Below are positions 1 through 10,522 of a stretch of 64,000 nt of DNA, in pieces; within the stretch, counting starts at the first letter, position 1, and each line of letters opens with the position of its first letter. The notes beneath the pieces are model-generated. The model ran no database searches. It was not told the origin of the DNA and was given only the letters and a program-made list of their open reading frames with translations. Location of the stretch: the NCBI GenBank assembly GCA_002803225.1, contig NXFV01001565.1, positions 173,136 through 237,135 of the forward strand, written 5' to 3'. The DNA comes from Gamarada debralockiae. Lineage: Eukaryota; Ascomycota; Leotiomycetes; Helotiales; Hyphodiscaceae. The translations under genes and the position numbers were made by a program.

Positions 1-810
1 AGGTAAGTGAGGTTGTTGATGATGGAGAAAGTGGTTCGAGGCCGGGAGGAGTGCGCCGAAGGGAGGTTTTGGTTGCCGCCGAGGCGCAATGGGGATATCG
101 GATAGCCTGACAAGACACCGGAGCGTCTCGAGTAGGCTAAATGGCTGATAGTCGGTAGCGGTGATCTCCCTGCGACTGCTCGGATGAAAATTCTCTCCCA
201 AATAAATCTCAAAAACGAGGCAGACGATGTTACAAGACGCAGGAATAATTTGTAGGCAGAAGTGCTGTCATCAACACAGATGAAAGAAGATGGTGTGGTA
301 CATAAGGAGCCACAGCGAGGGATGAATGCAGCCCGCCCTCCAACCCAAACCCTGATGTCTTTCGCCTCCAAAGGCCGAGGATGCAAGATCCCCGGCTATC
401 TGCGAATGATGACTCGAGATCGCTCTAAACCCCCCGTACCCCACGTCTCCAGCTGAAACTAAAGCATGAGATTTGCTCGATTCGGTGGATCAATCAGCGA
501 GAGATGTAGCGATCGCTGTAGACTCCTTTTCTTTGTGTGGGAATTAGGAGTGACAGAATGGGAGGGAGTTGATGAGTTTATCGAGAAATAGAATAAAGAA
601 CTGTTGATGACGGTGTTGGGCCGGAGGAGTGTCGGCAAGAAGGCACCTTCTTCACCCCCACAATGCCTCTGAAATTTAGGCGAAGTTCCTCCGCTCGGCG
701 ACGGGGGTTGTTTCGTAGACTAGTCGCGTATCAAATTCCGGCGCAGCGACCTGCAGAGTAGACGCGCTGAACAGATTCACGAATCATATCTTCTCCACTT
801 TCTACCTCCA
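1..810. other. 5' edge, no gene recognised
   Basis: I see no convincing coding exon here. The only open frames are short and lack family features. The last 150 bases are presumably the promoter and leader of the SAM35-like gene. A gene lying mainly outside the window could reach into the first few hundred bases, but nothing visible shows it. Confidence 0.4.
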
Positions 811-1843
811 ATGCCGCCAAAAGAATCAGAAGAAGAAGAGGACACTTCCCAGTCTTCATCATTTACTCGCCAGACCCGGAAAGTGCGGGATTTCTTCTCC
901 ATTCCTGCACCGGTAAAGAAGCTGTTCGACCAAGTCCCAATTAAAACCTACCCTCCCAATGATCTGCCACAACGGGCACCGAAGCCCTCGAGAATCCCGA
1001 GTCTGTATGTGTTTGCCCATGCAAGAGATGCGGCTGCTGGGAGGCCGTCTTTCAACCCGAGTTGCTTGAAATGGCAGGTTAGTGGGAGGAGATGCCGAGT
1101 GGGATGTGTACATGCAAGCTCTAATGGTGCTTTAGACCTTTTTGAATATTGCCGGCATCGATCATCGTCTTGTTCCCTCGAATAACCATGCTTCACCTAC
1201 GGGTGTTTTGCCCTTCTTACTACCTTCTGCGTCTTCCTCAACCGCCTCACAAGAATCTCCACCTGTACCTTCTAATAAGTTTGTGAAATACGCTACTGAA
1301 CATGGAGGCAGAGTGGAAGAGTCTCCGAGCATGCGCTATGAAGCATATCAGTCCCTTCTAGATCATCGAATACGAAATGCATGGGTATGTCCAGCCCTCC
1401 AGTGGCTCCAGAGACCAACATTCTAACATCTGCAGTTATACACCCTCTACCTCGAGCCGTTAAACTTCTCCGCAGTCGCCTATCCCCTCTACATCTCATC
1501 CACCTCCTCAAATCCGCTCGTACGAGCCTCAATAGCACACCAACTTCGCGCAGCGGCAGAAGCGGAACTTCTGAAACATACTTCAATCATAGACACAGAC
1601 GACCTCTACAGCGAAGCGGACAAGGCGTTTGAAGCCCTCTCCATACTACTTGGAGAAGATTCTTGGTTCTTTGGGAATGAGAAGCCAGCATTGTTTGATG
1701 CAAGTGTTTTTGCCTATACCCAATTATTGCTGGATGATGGCTTGGGCTGGAAGGAGAAGAAGCTATGTAGGGCATTAGGAAGGAGAGAGAACCTTGTACA
1801 ACATCGGGAGAGGTTGCTTGTAAGATATTATGGTGGATCGTGA
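811..1843 (+). CDS. SAM35/metaxin-like mitochondrial outer-membrane protein
   Basis: Three exons (811-1077, 1136-1384, 1436-1843) splice in frame to 307 aa. Donors are GTTAGT and GTATGT; acceptors are TTTAG and TGCAG. The acidic N-terminus is followed by the FFSIPAPVKKLF and TYPPNDLPQRAP stretches, then a thioredoxin-fold-like half (about residues 60-160) and a helical GST-C-like half ending with WFFGNEKPALFDASVFAY (about 235-252). That last motif is typical of metaxin-family proteins. Members sit on the cytosolic face of the SAM (sorting and assembly machinery) complex and help insert beta-barrel proteins into the mitochondrial outer membrane. The family call rests on motif recognition. A SAM37-type metaxin is the main alternative. 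Confidence 0.72.
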
Positions 1844-2164
1844 TTGTACGAATTACGAAGACAGGAAGGAAGTTCAATAGAGGAAATGAGCTGTGGCACA
1901 GATCTCTTCTCATCAGGCACTTCTCCAAAGTCTATGTGGTCCAGGAACACGGTGGCAAAGTTATTCTTCTCCCGAGAACATGTCATTTCTTGCAGGCACA
2001 CGCAATGTCCAAGCTTTCGGATCCAATGAAGACGAATTTGGTACTCTCGTCTGAACAGCTACTCACCCAGACCCATCCGAACTCAGAGAAGATCTTGACA
2101 AGCTCAAGGATTCGCAATAGGCTCTAAATATAAGCTTAATCCCAATCTGGAGATGGTGGTTGAT
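1844..2164. other. 3' flank, no gene seen
   Basis: Trailer of the SAM35-like gene followed by AT-rich DNA. No coding feature is recognisable up to the start of the dispersed repeat. Confidence 0.5.
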
Positions 2165-2636
2165 CTAACGTCCGTCCCTGGCTGGCGAGAAACCCACCGT
2201 GCCGAGAAAAATGATAGGTACTTTGACTTTAAGCATCTCAAAATCTTCGTACACATCGATATCTCCCATATTTTTGTATAAGACGTGTTCCATGGCTACC
2301 CCTAAACACTCTGAAAATGCCCTACTAGAAAATTACATTTACATCGTTGCCCTCGCGCCTAATTTGCGGAAAGGCTCCGTTTATAGTATAATAGAGGTCC
2401 TTCACCACAGCTCCACTATCGAGCTCTTATTACTCCTAATACTTATAAAAGGGACTTACCTAAACTTTAGGGCCTCACGACTATGCTAGAAATGATCATT
2501 AGTCTTGTGGCTGCTTTGGCACGCAAATTCATGCAAGGTCGCCATGCGGGTTTGTACCTCTAATTGAAACGACGACGTACGTATAATAATTACGATCACG
2601 TGGATATAATTTTTATTAGCTTATGTAATTATTTGG
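2165..2636 (+). repeat. Dispersed repeat, copy A (decayed transposon fragment)
   Basis: About 470 bp is alignable by eye with 56308-56786 on the same strand. Shared blocks include the TAACGTCC start, GGTACTTTGACTT versus GGTACATTGACTT, a CATGGCTACCCC versus CGTGGCTACTCC block, an AAATTCATGCA...CGCCA(T/C)GC block, and a final TTATGTAAT block. The two copies differ at many sites, several of them transitions. No intact ORF is shared. A mariner/pogo-class fragment or MITE-like element is plausible because of the TA next to the terminal sequence. Confidence 0.65.
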
Positions 2637-2980
2637 TAAGCTTCTACTGTAGTGCTTGTGGCTGCTCACACCTGGTGCTCATGACTCTGGCTGACGCAAG
2701 CCAAAACTGCACTGATAGCCGCCACGCTATCATAGAAGATGCTGGAAGTCCAGTGGCAACATTAGACCACTATAAAGGCACATGCTCCCCTTGACCCTCT
2801 ATGAAATAGAGAAGAAAAGAAATAATATTATATATTAGAAGAAGTGAAGCCAACTATTAAGTACTTACCTCAGTCTAAGCTTTCTAAATAGCTTATGTCG
2901 TCTTGATGTCAATAGAGCTCCTTCAACATCTAAACGTGATACTTCTCCCCGAGGATTGCTCGTAGGCTCTTTTGTGCCTT
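2637..2980. other. AT-rich intergenic DNA
   Basis: 3' flank of the HET-NLR gene. It contains short AT-rich runs around 2820-2850 and no recognisable coding sequence. Confidence 0.45.
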
Positions 2981-3249
2981 TCATTGCCTTTTTTTTTTAG
3001 TCCCAGTATCTAAATCCTGAAGAATTTCCCGCAAACTTTGGTACCTTGGATGATTAGGTCCAATGACCTTCTCATATCCTGTAAGAGCCTTTGAGTACAT
3101 AATCCTAGCCTTTGCAAAACTGGCTTGACATTGGAAGAGAGAGCCGAGACACCAAAATGTGTTGAGCGCAGGGATATAAGTCGTGATACTATCTGTACCG
3201 AGCGCCTTCTCGTAGCCTTGCAGCGCCCGCTCATACATCTGCTCAGCCA

Positions 3250-3790
3250 AAGCGAGCTTGCCTTGGTTCTGGTAAAGGTTGCCTAGGTTATGGACTGTGT
3301 CGAGCGTCGACGTATGCTCTGCACCAAGCGCCTTCTCGGTACCTTGCAGCGCCCGCTCATACATCTGCTCAGCCAAAGCGAGCTTGCCTTGGTCTTGGTA
3401 AAGGATGCCTAGGTTATTGACTATAGTGAGCGTCGACGTGTGCTCTGCACCAAGCGCCTTCTCGTTACCTCGCAGTGCCCGCTCATACATCTGCTCAGCC
3501 AAAGCGAGCTTGCCCTGGTCCCGGTAAAGGTTGCCTAGGTTATGGACTGTGTCGAGCGTCGACGTATGCTCTGCACCGAGCGCCTTCTCGGTACCTTGCA
3601 GCGCCCGCTCATACATCTGCTCAGCCAAAGCGAGCTTGCCTTGGTCTTGGTAAAGGATGCCTAGGTTATTGACTATAGTGAGCGTCGACGTGTGCTCTGC
3701 ACCAAGCGCCTTCTCGTTACCTCGCAGTGCCCGCTCATACATCTGCTCAGCCAAAGCGAGCTTGCCCTGGTCCCGGTAGAGGTTGCCTAA
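3250..3790 (-). repeat. Tandem TPR-coding repeat with 252-bp higher-order period
   Basis: The TPR units are 126 bp each (42 aa, core QGKLALAEQMYERAL). Two unit types alternate: one with LGNLYRDQ and RGNEKALG, the other with LGILYQDQ and QGTEKALG. The pair is repeated at a 252-bp spacing with near-identical DNA; for example the block at about 3497 recurs at 3749. Such homogeneity is typical of repeat domains in fungal NLRs that evolve by duplication and gene conversion. Confidence 0.85.
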
Positions 3791-4335
3791 CTGTTGATAT
3801 GCCCATTCCATACCATTGTCTCTAACCAAGCCGTTTAGCATAACATAAGAACATCTGGCAGCGTGCTGGAGAAGCCGTCGCTGCGTTAGCCACGGCCGAA
3901 TAGCCTGCTCTCTCGGAACATGTAATCCTACAAACTTCGCAGCTGTTCTAGCTAGATCGTGATCCCACTCTTGGTTCAAGACGTGAACTGTCCACGAGTG
4001 AACACATCCATGAATGCTATACCCGCTTGATTCGATCCGTTCCTGGGAAGACTTGTCGACCTCTACTAGCCCGTAGTCACTTAATACCCGTACCGCGCCG
4101 TGGAAGCTTAATTCATCTTTAACAAGCTCTCGTATCCAGTCTGGATCCATGGAATTGCTGTGTCGAAGAAGCTCGAACCAAAGATCCTGGTTATCAAAGT
4201 ATGCCCACAGGCGAAGAAGCTTAGCTGAAAGCCCATTCCGCTGTTCGACGTGGTCAAATGAAAGCTGCCATGTAGAGTAAAGCGTTCGGTCTTCGTACGA
4301 GTTTAGCTCAGGGCTCGTCTTCTGGAGTTTCGCCC

Positions 4336-4594
4336 TGTTGGAATGAGTAATCAGGTGACTCTGGTTCTAGGCAGATAGTGCTGCCTGGTGAGTCACATGG
4401 TGTCACATGGTGTCATGTGTCATAGGATCACTTGATCGGTGTGACGTGTTCTATGAGTCATAGGGAGGATTCCTGTCTATAAGTACAGACTACTGTACTT
4501 GGTTTGTTCATTAGTATCTCCAGTATCTTCATACCTTAATAATCCAACCACATTTTCCTACTCTTTTCGTCCATCACGTGACCATATTGCAAGA
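4336..4594 (+). mobile_element. 259-bp LTR-like insertion in the NLR exon
   Basis: Flanked by the perfect 5-bp direct repeat CGCCC (4331-4335 and 4595-4599), with uninterrupted NLR codons on both sides. It begins TGTTGGAATGAG, a start common in Copia-type LTRs, and carries a CTATAAGTACAG TATA-like segment in the middle. The 3' end reads TATTGCAAGA instead of the canonical CA. No internal retroelement genes are present, so a solo LTR or a short non-autonomous element fits. It terminates the NLR reading frame. Confidence 0.7.
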
Positions 4595-4747
4595 CGCCCA
4601 TGACTCCTTATATAAGCGCAAATAGTCTAAGAGACTTATTGCCACTTGATCAAGATATGCTCCAGCCGTAACCAGTGCAAGAGGGAGTCCGTCTAACTCT
4701 TTAGTGAGCCTTAGGACATCGGGATCTAATATTAAAGTCAGAGTTAT

Positions 4748-4963
4748 TGATTCAGTAATGACCTGATCACGTAGGCACGGCAACATAGGCAGGGCTAGGG
4801 CTTGGGTTGAGCATATATTGCTAATTGAGAGTACAGGAGAGAAGCTCTCACAAGTAACGCGTAACGCGTAACCCTCGGAAGGTCCCGAAAGCTCGCTTGG
4901 GTCACGTGCTCCCGGCACGCGACGTCTCAGCTCTCAGAGCTGTAATACCAACCCGTTCCAACA
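4748..4963 (-). mobile_element. 216-bp insertion inside an NLR intron
   Basis: Flanked by the 8-bp direct repeat AGAGTTAT (4740-4747 and 4964-4971). On the minus strand it starts TGTTGGAACGGG and ends CTGAATCA, so it has TG...CA termini like an LTR, but an 8-bp target duplication is longer than the usual 5 bp. It sits inside the intron 4996-4726. Without it that intron would be 47 bp with GTAAGA, a CTGAC branch site and ATTAG. All three signals remain, so the enlarged 271-bp intron may still splice. Confidence 0.65.
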
Positions 4964-6421
4964 AGAGTTATGATTATATATATAAAAAGCTCTTACCATC
5001 TATTAAGCATTCCCGTCTTGATGCGTTAGACAAAATCTTAAGACAGTCATGAACATTCTCTAGTTTACGAATTCGAATAAGATGACCGATTTTGACCTGT
5101 GATGACCGTGTTGTGATGATAATTGACCCTTGATATGATTCAGGGAGGAAGCGTCGGATATCTACAGCCGTAGGATCTATATTTCCAGACAGCTTGGGGT
5201 TGTCGTAGTTGTCATATATCATGAGCCATCGCGTGTTATTAGGTAGACTCAGCCATGCTTTGACTGCATCTACTACGCCGTCTAAGTTTTCATTTGTATC
5301 CACGTTGCTAATCCGGCTGGCCAAGGGGTGTTCTCGTAATATTTGCCTGGCTACCTTGGCAAAGCTTTGCTTTAAAGAATTCTCGTCTTTGATGTTCAGC
5401 CAGAATATTGCCGAGTAGCTGTCCTTGTGCCGCTTTATATATGCAACACTGAGCTGCGTCTTGCCCATCCCACCTAGGCCGTGAAGAACAACCGTTCGGC
5501 GGGAGCCGTCACCGCTAAGTTTCGTGTGCATCTCCGCGAGCTCCTCCTCCCTTGCCACGAAGTGTTCGGCATCAGAGATATTCGAAAGGCTGAAGGCGAC
5601 TGAGAAGTCCTCACGCTTTATCCCTGCTCTAGTCAGTAGCTTCCTACTAATCAGTTGCTTGTGATGAGAGAGAAGAACCTACCCTTTATAGCCTTGTCAA
5701 TCTCTTCTCGAAGTCGCCTTAATGCCTTCTCCCTCCCTTCGCCGTAAATGAGCGGCATATTGACATCGAAAATGCCTAGTAACGAGTATGCTGCATCTTC
5801 TTTGCGTGTGGTCTCACGTTTTTCTGACCATGACATTCGCTCAGTAATGCTAAAGTCCGATAAAGAGCCTCCTCGTAGGGCTTTGACAGGGATTCCTGTT
5901 ATCTCGCAGATATGTCCTTCTAGGGATGCCTTGGTGCCGAGTAGCTCCCCCTCTTCTGAGAAGAATTCAACTGTAGCCGGCGCAATCAGTTCTTGAAGGG
6001 TCCAGCCTCGAGTAAACCATTTGCTTGTCCGAAATGTTGATTGCCATGGCGGCTGGTTAGACTTGACGTCAGTATCGTAGGCAGATCTCGAAACGTCTGG
6101 CAGATAGACATAGCATTTAGCCGCATTGCGATACCAGCGAAACATAGAGTTAATAGCCTCTGCGAGCTCGGTGTTATTCGATTTGTCGATACAACAGGTG
6201 TCCACCCAAAAGTATCGCAAGCCGTCACGCCTAGCCTGTTCTCCGCAGAACCGTATCTTGCCATAACCAGCCTTCCTCCTGCCCGTGCCATCCGTCAGAT
6301 CAGCTAAAGTGACCTCCTCCGCTCCCCATCTATGCGAAAGTATGGCATATTCGGGAATGTCGTCGCCAAAGAAATCGACCAGGCTGAGCTCACTATCGTC
6401 GTTGTATTCTAGTAGACGCAT

Positions 6422-7006
6422 TATCCGACCAGCTTTGAGAGTCTGCAAGAACGAGAAACTCGTTTAGTATTGAGCCTTCGAGTCGGCATGCATGCGAAGT
6501 CGTTTGATATGTCGGGAGAGGACGTTGAATTGAGGCTGGCGCACTTAGCTGAGCGGCAGCCTTGCGGCAAATAACGTTCTAAAAATAGACTAGGGTTATC
6601 GTAATACTACCGTATAATACGCTATTATGTAAGCGCGGTAAATCCTTCCTCGGTTATTAAGATGCTTGGCGTTTTGTGTACTCCCCCGTTTTTCCGGATA
6701 AACTCGGCATGCAGTTTCCTTGTGCTCCGTGCCTTCAAAAGGTTAGAGCTATATTCTTTCTTGATAGAACTTTCGTGCTGTGGCCCCGAGATTTAGAGAC
6801 AGGCTGATAATCATAATAGAGCAGGGGGAACGGCTGAAGCGGCTTTCAACGTCATCGACGGGACGATCAACAGCATGACCACAACTGCAGTATTTTCTTA
6901 GTGCAAACTAAACCCTTGTAGAGAAACGGCTAAAGAACAACAGCACACAGACTATAACTTTATATACTCACGGGGAGAGACTTAAGACCCCTAAACAATG
7001 AAGTCG
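6422..7006. promoter_or_regulatory. 5' flank of the HET-NLR gene
   Basis: No ORF of note. AT-rich stretches around 6600-6640 and 6950-6965 would be upstream of the minus-strand NLR and presumably hold its promoter. No specific binding sites are claimed. Confidence 0.3.
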
Positions 7007-7049
7007 TCTCGGCACGGTGGGTTTCTCGCCACGCAGGGATGGACGTTAG
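7007..7049 (-). repeat. Inverted terminal-type repeat, copy C
   Basis: Reverse complement of the first 43 bases of copy A with three mismatches. The sequence internal to it (below 7007) does not match the inside of copies A or B. That is expected if this is the opposite end of one element. Confidence 0.65.
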
Positions 7050-9619
7050 AAAGGTCTTAGCTTCTTCGACGTCCCGGCTGACGATCTCCGCTGTCACCAC
7101 CTCACAGTTGGGTACTCTTTTTTCTACTTGCAAATGTTCGTTCTTTAAACAGCATCGTTTCTCATCTTGAATCCATTACTTCCAGCAACAAGTACCTCAA
7201 GGGGAAGGACGAAGACTATTTAGCGGCTGTGCGTACCACTACCTATACTCCTGAGCACAGCTCATATAATCGTGCCTCCGCGGTCATGGCATGCACAAAT
7301 AGTGATCTTGCTTTGTCTTGTCTGTCGATGCTTAGGTCAGTGTCGAGCAGAAGGTCGTTGTCGCTTTATTTCTGAGCAGAGAGTTCGACTGTATTTTCTT
7401 AAAGCCAGTATCCATGCAACCTTTATCAAACATAAGTTGACTCTGTAGCCTCGCTTTCTTCCCCCAAAGCTCTGTAGTAGAAGGTTTGGTTTCCTTCTTG
7501 CTGTCACTAGAATGAGTTTGAGGATGCAATCACTGAAACTTAATGAGCTGTTTATATCCCGGTTCCTCATTCATGATCCGGCCAAGTGATTTACCTGTGA
7601 TTCACAGAAACCATTGTGCGATCCGGGGTTCACTGTCCCTTTGTCAAGTATAAGTACTCTACTTCTCCCTGTCCTCAAGCCTCATGCTTCCAAGTCAAGG
7701 AGATGCGCAGAGCAACTTCTGTTCCCTGTGGGTTTAGGATAATCGTGCTTATGTTCTGCTCAAGGAGACGTGATTCTATTTATTGGAAGGTGCTACCAGG
7801 AATCTATTTCATGCATATGCTTATCTGTCTGGAAGTCGTTGCTTTTCAATTATACCGATGCCAAAGTCGACGTCGTTGCCAAAGTCAATGTCCTTGATAT
7901 CAAGCAAGCACAGAAGACAGCTATAAACTCCGCTCCATGTTTGGCAAAATATCCTTGAAACAATTTAGTAGCGTAACCCGTTCCGCGAACCAGTAATGAT
8001 CTTGGCGGAGTTACATGAATATACAGAGGGTGTAATCACGAGATCACTGATCTCCTTATATATCGCAAGACCCTGCCATCTTTTTTTCTTCCCCAATCGA
8101 TTCACTCTTGTCACTGACAAGACGATCCCAGTTCGTTGAATTTAATCTGGCGTTTGGACGCATCCTGAGGCACGAGGAAATCCTCAAGTATAAATATTAC
8201 AATCTGTGTGTACGAGTAATGTCCAACCTCATGCATGCTGGCACTGTCGCCACGGGACTTCCCCTCTACATTGTCGTACCATAAGCATAGCATGGCCTAT
8301 TCTAACGTCAGCTACAGGACTAGCTGAAATATGACTTTGCTTGACAGTTCTATACTAGATACGACTTTGCAAAACTGAAAGGTTTGAGGGGTTCACAAAT
8401 GTTCATAGGCCTCGACAACAAGAACCGTATCGACAACGACAGCTGATGTCGACAACGGTACCTCACCTACCTACTTTCCAAGAATCAAGCAGGAGACAAG
8501 AAACATGATAATACAAAGGAACCTTGAGACAGGGATGCAAAGAATAGCTGAGCTCGTAACTGGCCTGCAAGGACAGACTTCCCCAGGCATGTGGTCAAGG
8601 CAGCCCTTTCGAGCCTTTGTTGTGAAAGAAAATATATCAGAAGTTTGTGCGTAGATGTATTTCACACTGAGAGTGCGAGGGCAGATAGTAGGAAATATTG
8701 TGTTCAATTTCCTGTCTCTCATATGCAGCCTGAGGGGGGAGTGAAAATGGGAAGGATTGCCCACACGGACTTGTGAATCACTCAATAATTTTCAGGCTTT
8801 CACTTTTGAATTGAGAGTTTGTTCTAATGAGAAGGGTTACTTCAACTCAAAGTTGCAAGAGGATAAGCCTTGAATCACTCGATTCATCTCAATGATTGAG
8901 GATACTTCGAGATGACGAGAAGAGCGATTCACTTACTTCGGTTCAAGATTGGTTTATAGAGGAAGCTGTTGCTGGCGAATCGTCAAGTCGTCGTTACCCT
9001 TGATTTAGGAGGCTGAGCGCTAAAGGAAACGCCAAGATGAATACTTGGGCAATTTCGCCGTGACAGGACGTCTCAAGCACTAACGTCGGGACAATCGAGG
9101 TATGAAGATGAGACGAGGCTGGGTGTTTCAAAGGAAAGTCACTTTCACCAAGACAAAATCGGAGTCCGAGTTGGAGTAGATTCAATAGTCATCTATCCAC
9201 AATGCTATATTCAGTGCTGTGAAAGTATCACTCTGCACCTACAGCGTTGAAATTTGATATGGCTCGCCCGATCATAATCAGGACCATCCTTCGCAGCAAG
9301 ACCATGCGCGCCTCCGTGCACCGTGTCTCCCAAATCCATCTATACCGCCCTCTGCAGTATCCATCCCCTCCCCTTCCGCTTGACGCCTCTCCAGATCAGA
9401 GAACGTGCGGGAACATTGTCGTATACAACGAAATCGCGCAGCCACAACAAAAACATTGTAACCGCGGGGCCGCGGATTCGGCTTCGTGTGGGTCGCGCGC
9501 CAAGGAAACCAGCTTGACGCGGGATGAGATGTGCAAACAGGTAAATAGCCGCAACGAATGAACGGCTCGTGTGCTTTTTCTTCTTCACTACCCCCTTCCC
9601 CTTGAAAAAATTGGGCTCA
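7050..9619. other. Gene-poor intergenic region (2.6 kb)
   Basis: Only short ORFs without family features on either strand. It includes AT-rich tracts and a short run with three TCGACAAC copies (about 8416-8455). I recognise no gene, tRNA or transposon end. Low-expression hypothetical genes with several small exons cannot be excluded. Confidence 0.4.
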
Positions 9620-10522
9620 TCATCGTCGGACCACAATTCCATTTCGGCGGGAGCTGCGAGCGGCATATTCTTCCGCATCTGAGGAAGAGCAGGACGACGA
9701 ATCGTCGCTATAGCCGCAGCGAGAACCTCCACAGTCGAGCTTGACTCTGTCGCCGCCTCGTGTGATGCCGTATCGCTCACATGTGCAACCCGCGGAGCTC
9801 GGCGAGCTGTAGTCTGAGATGGACGAGGCGGAGCTGGGAGAGTCGCTGTCGGAGCGGCTCGACAAGCTAGAGCCGACGGAGGATGGTGGAGAGCCTGCGA
9901 CGTCGTAGCCATAACCGTAGTCGTACTCGTCAATTGTTGTCGAGCTGAAGCGAGACGTCAGCTCTTCGACGGTTGGCGCACCATAGTCGGCTTCCAGAAT
10001 GTATTTGGCCGCGTGGGGAGTGAGGGGCTTGGGCGACTGGATCTGGGAGACTGAAAGTGGGCGGCCCTTGGGAATGTCGACGGAAAGGCTAAGACTGTCA
10101 CGGCGGGATTCTCGTCTGGTTGATGAGTGCTTCTCTCGAGAGCTGTGATGCTTGGTGGAAGATCGCTTGTCTGAGGAATGCTTCGACGAAGACGTGGTCT
10201 TGGAGGATTTGCTGGAGGACGTCTCATGTGGGACATCGAGAATGTTCAAAGTGCGTCCAGTGGTGGGTTCAGTGGTTGATGACTGTCCAGGGTCGTGGGA
10301 TATATGGTATCCATCGATGATGTAGTAGTACCAGTATCGTTGGCCAGGCTGAAGTGTCGTGCCCTGGAATCTGAATGTCCCTTTCCACGCTCCTGACTTC
10401 GAAGAGGTCTTGTCCTTAGCGAGTGGAAGTTGCCCGGAGTAATTGTCCCAAGATCCGAGAAGATGGACGGTCTTGACGCCAGACGATGTGCGCAAAGAGA
10501 AAGATAGTTGAACGGCTGCCAT
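9620..10522 (-). CDS. CBM48 / AMPK-type glycogen-binding domain protein
   Basis: Single exon, 300 aa. Residues about 1-97 form an AMPK1-CBM/CBM48 beta-sandwich: VHLLGSWDNY near 20-29, then WKGTFRF, GQRYWYYYIIDG and the SHDPGQSSTTEPTTGRTLNILDVP region. This is a carbohydrate (glycogen)-binding fold also used as an interaction module. The rest is low-complexity: Ser/Lys/Arg-rich (about 100-140), a short conserved-looking HAAKYILEADYGAPTVEEL segment, then acidic Ser-rich sequence with several cysteines. There is no kinase or glucosidase domain, so it is probably a binding or scaffold protein. The start is at the onset of the domain and the protein ends with Arg-Arg. The substrate is not shown by sequence. 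Confidence 0.75.
   Translation of the reverse strand: MAAVQLSFSLRTSSGVKTVHLLGSWDNYSGQLPLAKDKTSSKSGAWKGTFRFQGTTLQPGQRYWYYYIIDGYHISHDPGQSSTTEPTTGRTLNILDVPHETSSSKSSKTTSSSKHSSDKRSSTKHHSSREKHSSTRRESRRDSLSLSVDIPKGRPLSVSQIQSPKPLTPHAAKYILEADYGAPTVEELTSRFSSTTIDEYDYGYGYDVAGSPPSSVGSSLSSRSDSDSPSSASSISDYSSPSSAGCTCERYGITRGGDRVKLDCGGSRCGYSDDSSSCSSSDAEEYAARSSRRNGIVVRR

Larger units (their letters stand above)
2981..6421 (-). pseudogene. HET-NB-ARC-TPR (STAND/NLR-like) incompatibility gene, disrupted
   Basis: Read on the minus strand. Exon 6421-5683 encodes the HET domain (AILSHRWG, YFWVDTCCID, RGWTLQELIAP). A 59-bp intron leads into exon 5623-4997 with NB-ARC: P-loop HGLGGMGKTQ, kinase-2 LMIYDNYD, IIITTR. 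Exon 4725 onward continues with LDGLPLAL. A 259-bp insertion at 4336-4594 interrupts it and brings an in-frame stop (4574). The reading then resumes with the linker and six 42-residue TPRs (about 4070-2981). Leaving out the insert and one target copy gives an uninterrupted frame of 948 codons plus stop, so the gene was intact before that event. Family role: cytosolic STAND sensor, with TPRs as ligand-binding repeats and HET as the cell-death effector in heterokaryon incompatibility or allorecognition. The start MRLLEY fits the family. A truncated HET-NB-ARC product could still be made. Confidence 0.85.
2165..7049. mobile_element. Candidate TIR-bounded unit carrying a HET-NLR gene
   Basis: A 43-bp sequence at 2165-2207 (beginning CTAACGTCC and ending CACCGTGCCGAGA) recurs inverted at 7007-7049, with 40 of 43 positions identical by eye. 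Both ends have TA just outside ACGTCC, as expected for a Tc1/mariner-pogo type insertion. Between the two ends lies the HET-NB-ARC-TPR gene with its promoter; no transposase is visible. Either the NLR is cargo of a non-autonomous element of about 4.9 kb, or two independent fragments of one repeat family happen to lie in inverted orientation. The left end is also present as a longer repeat near 56.3 kb, so the family is real. The single-element interpretation is inference. Confidence 0.4.

Noticed and set aside
811..1196. Long ORFs opposite the SAM35-like exons
   Set aside because: Shadow frames of the spliced gene, without independent features.
8416..8455. Three TCGACAAC copies, considered as a short repeat array
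   Set aside because: Irregular spacing and very short; not a CRISPR or meaningful satellite.
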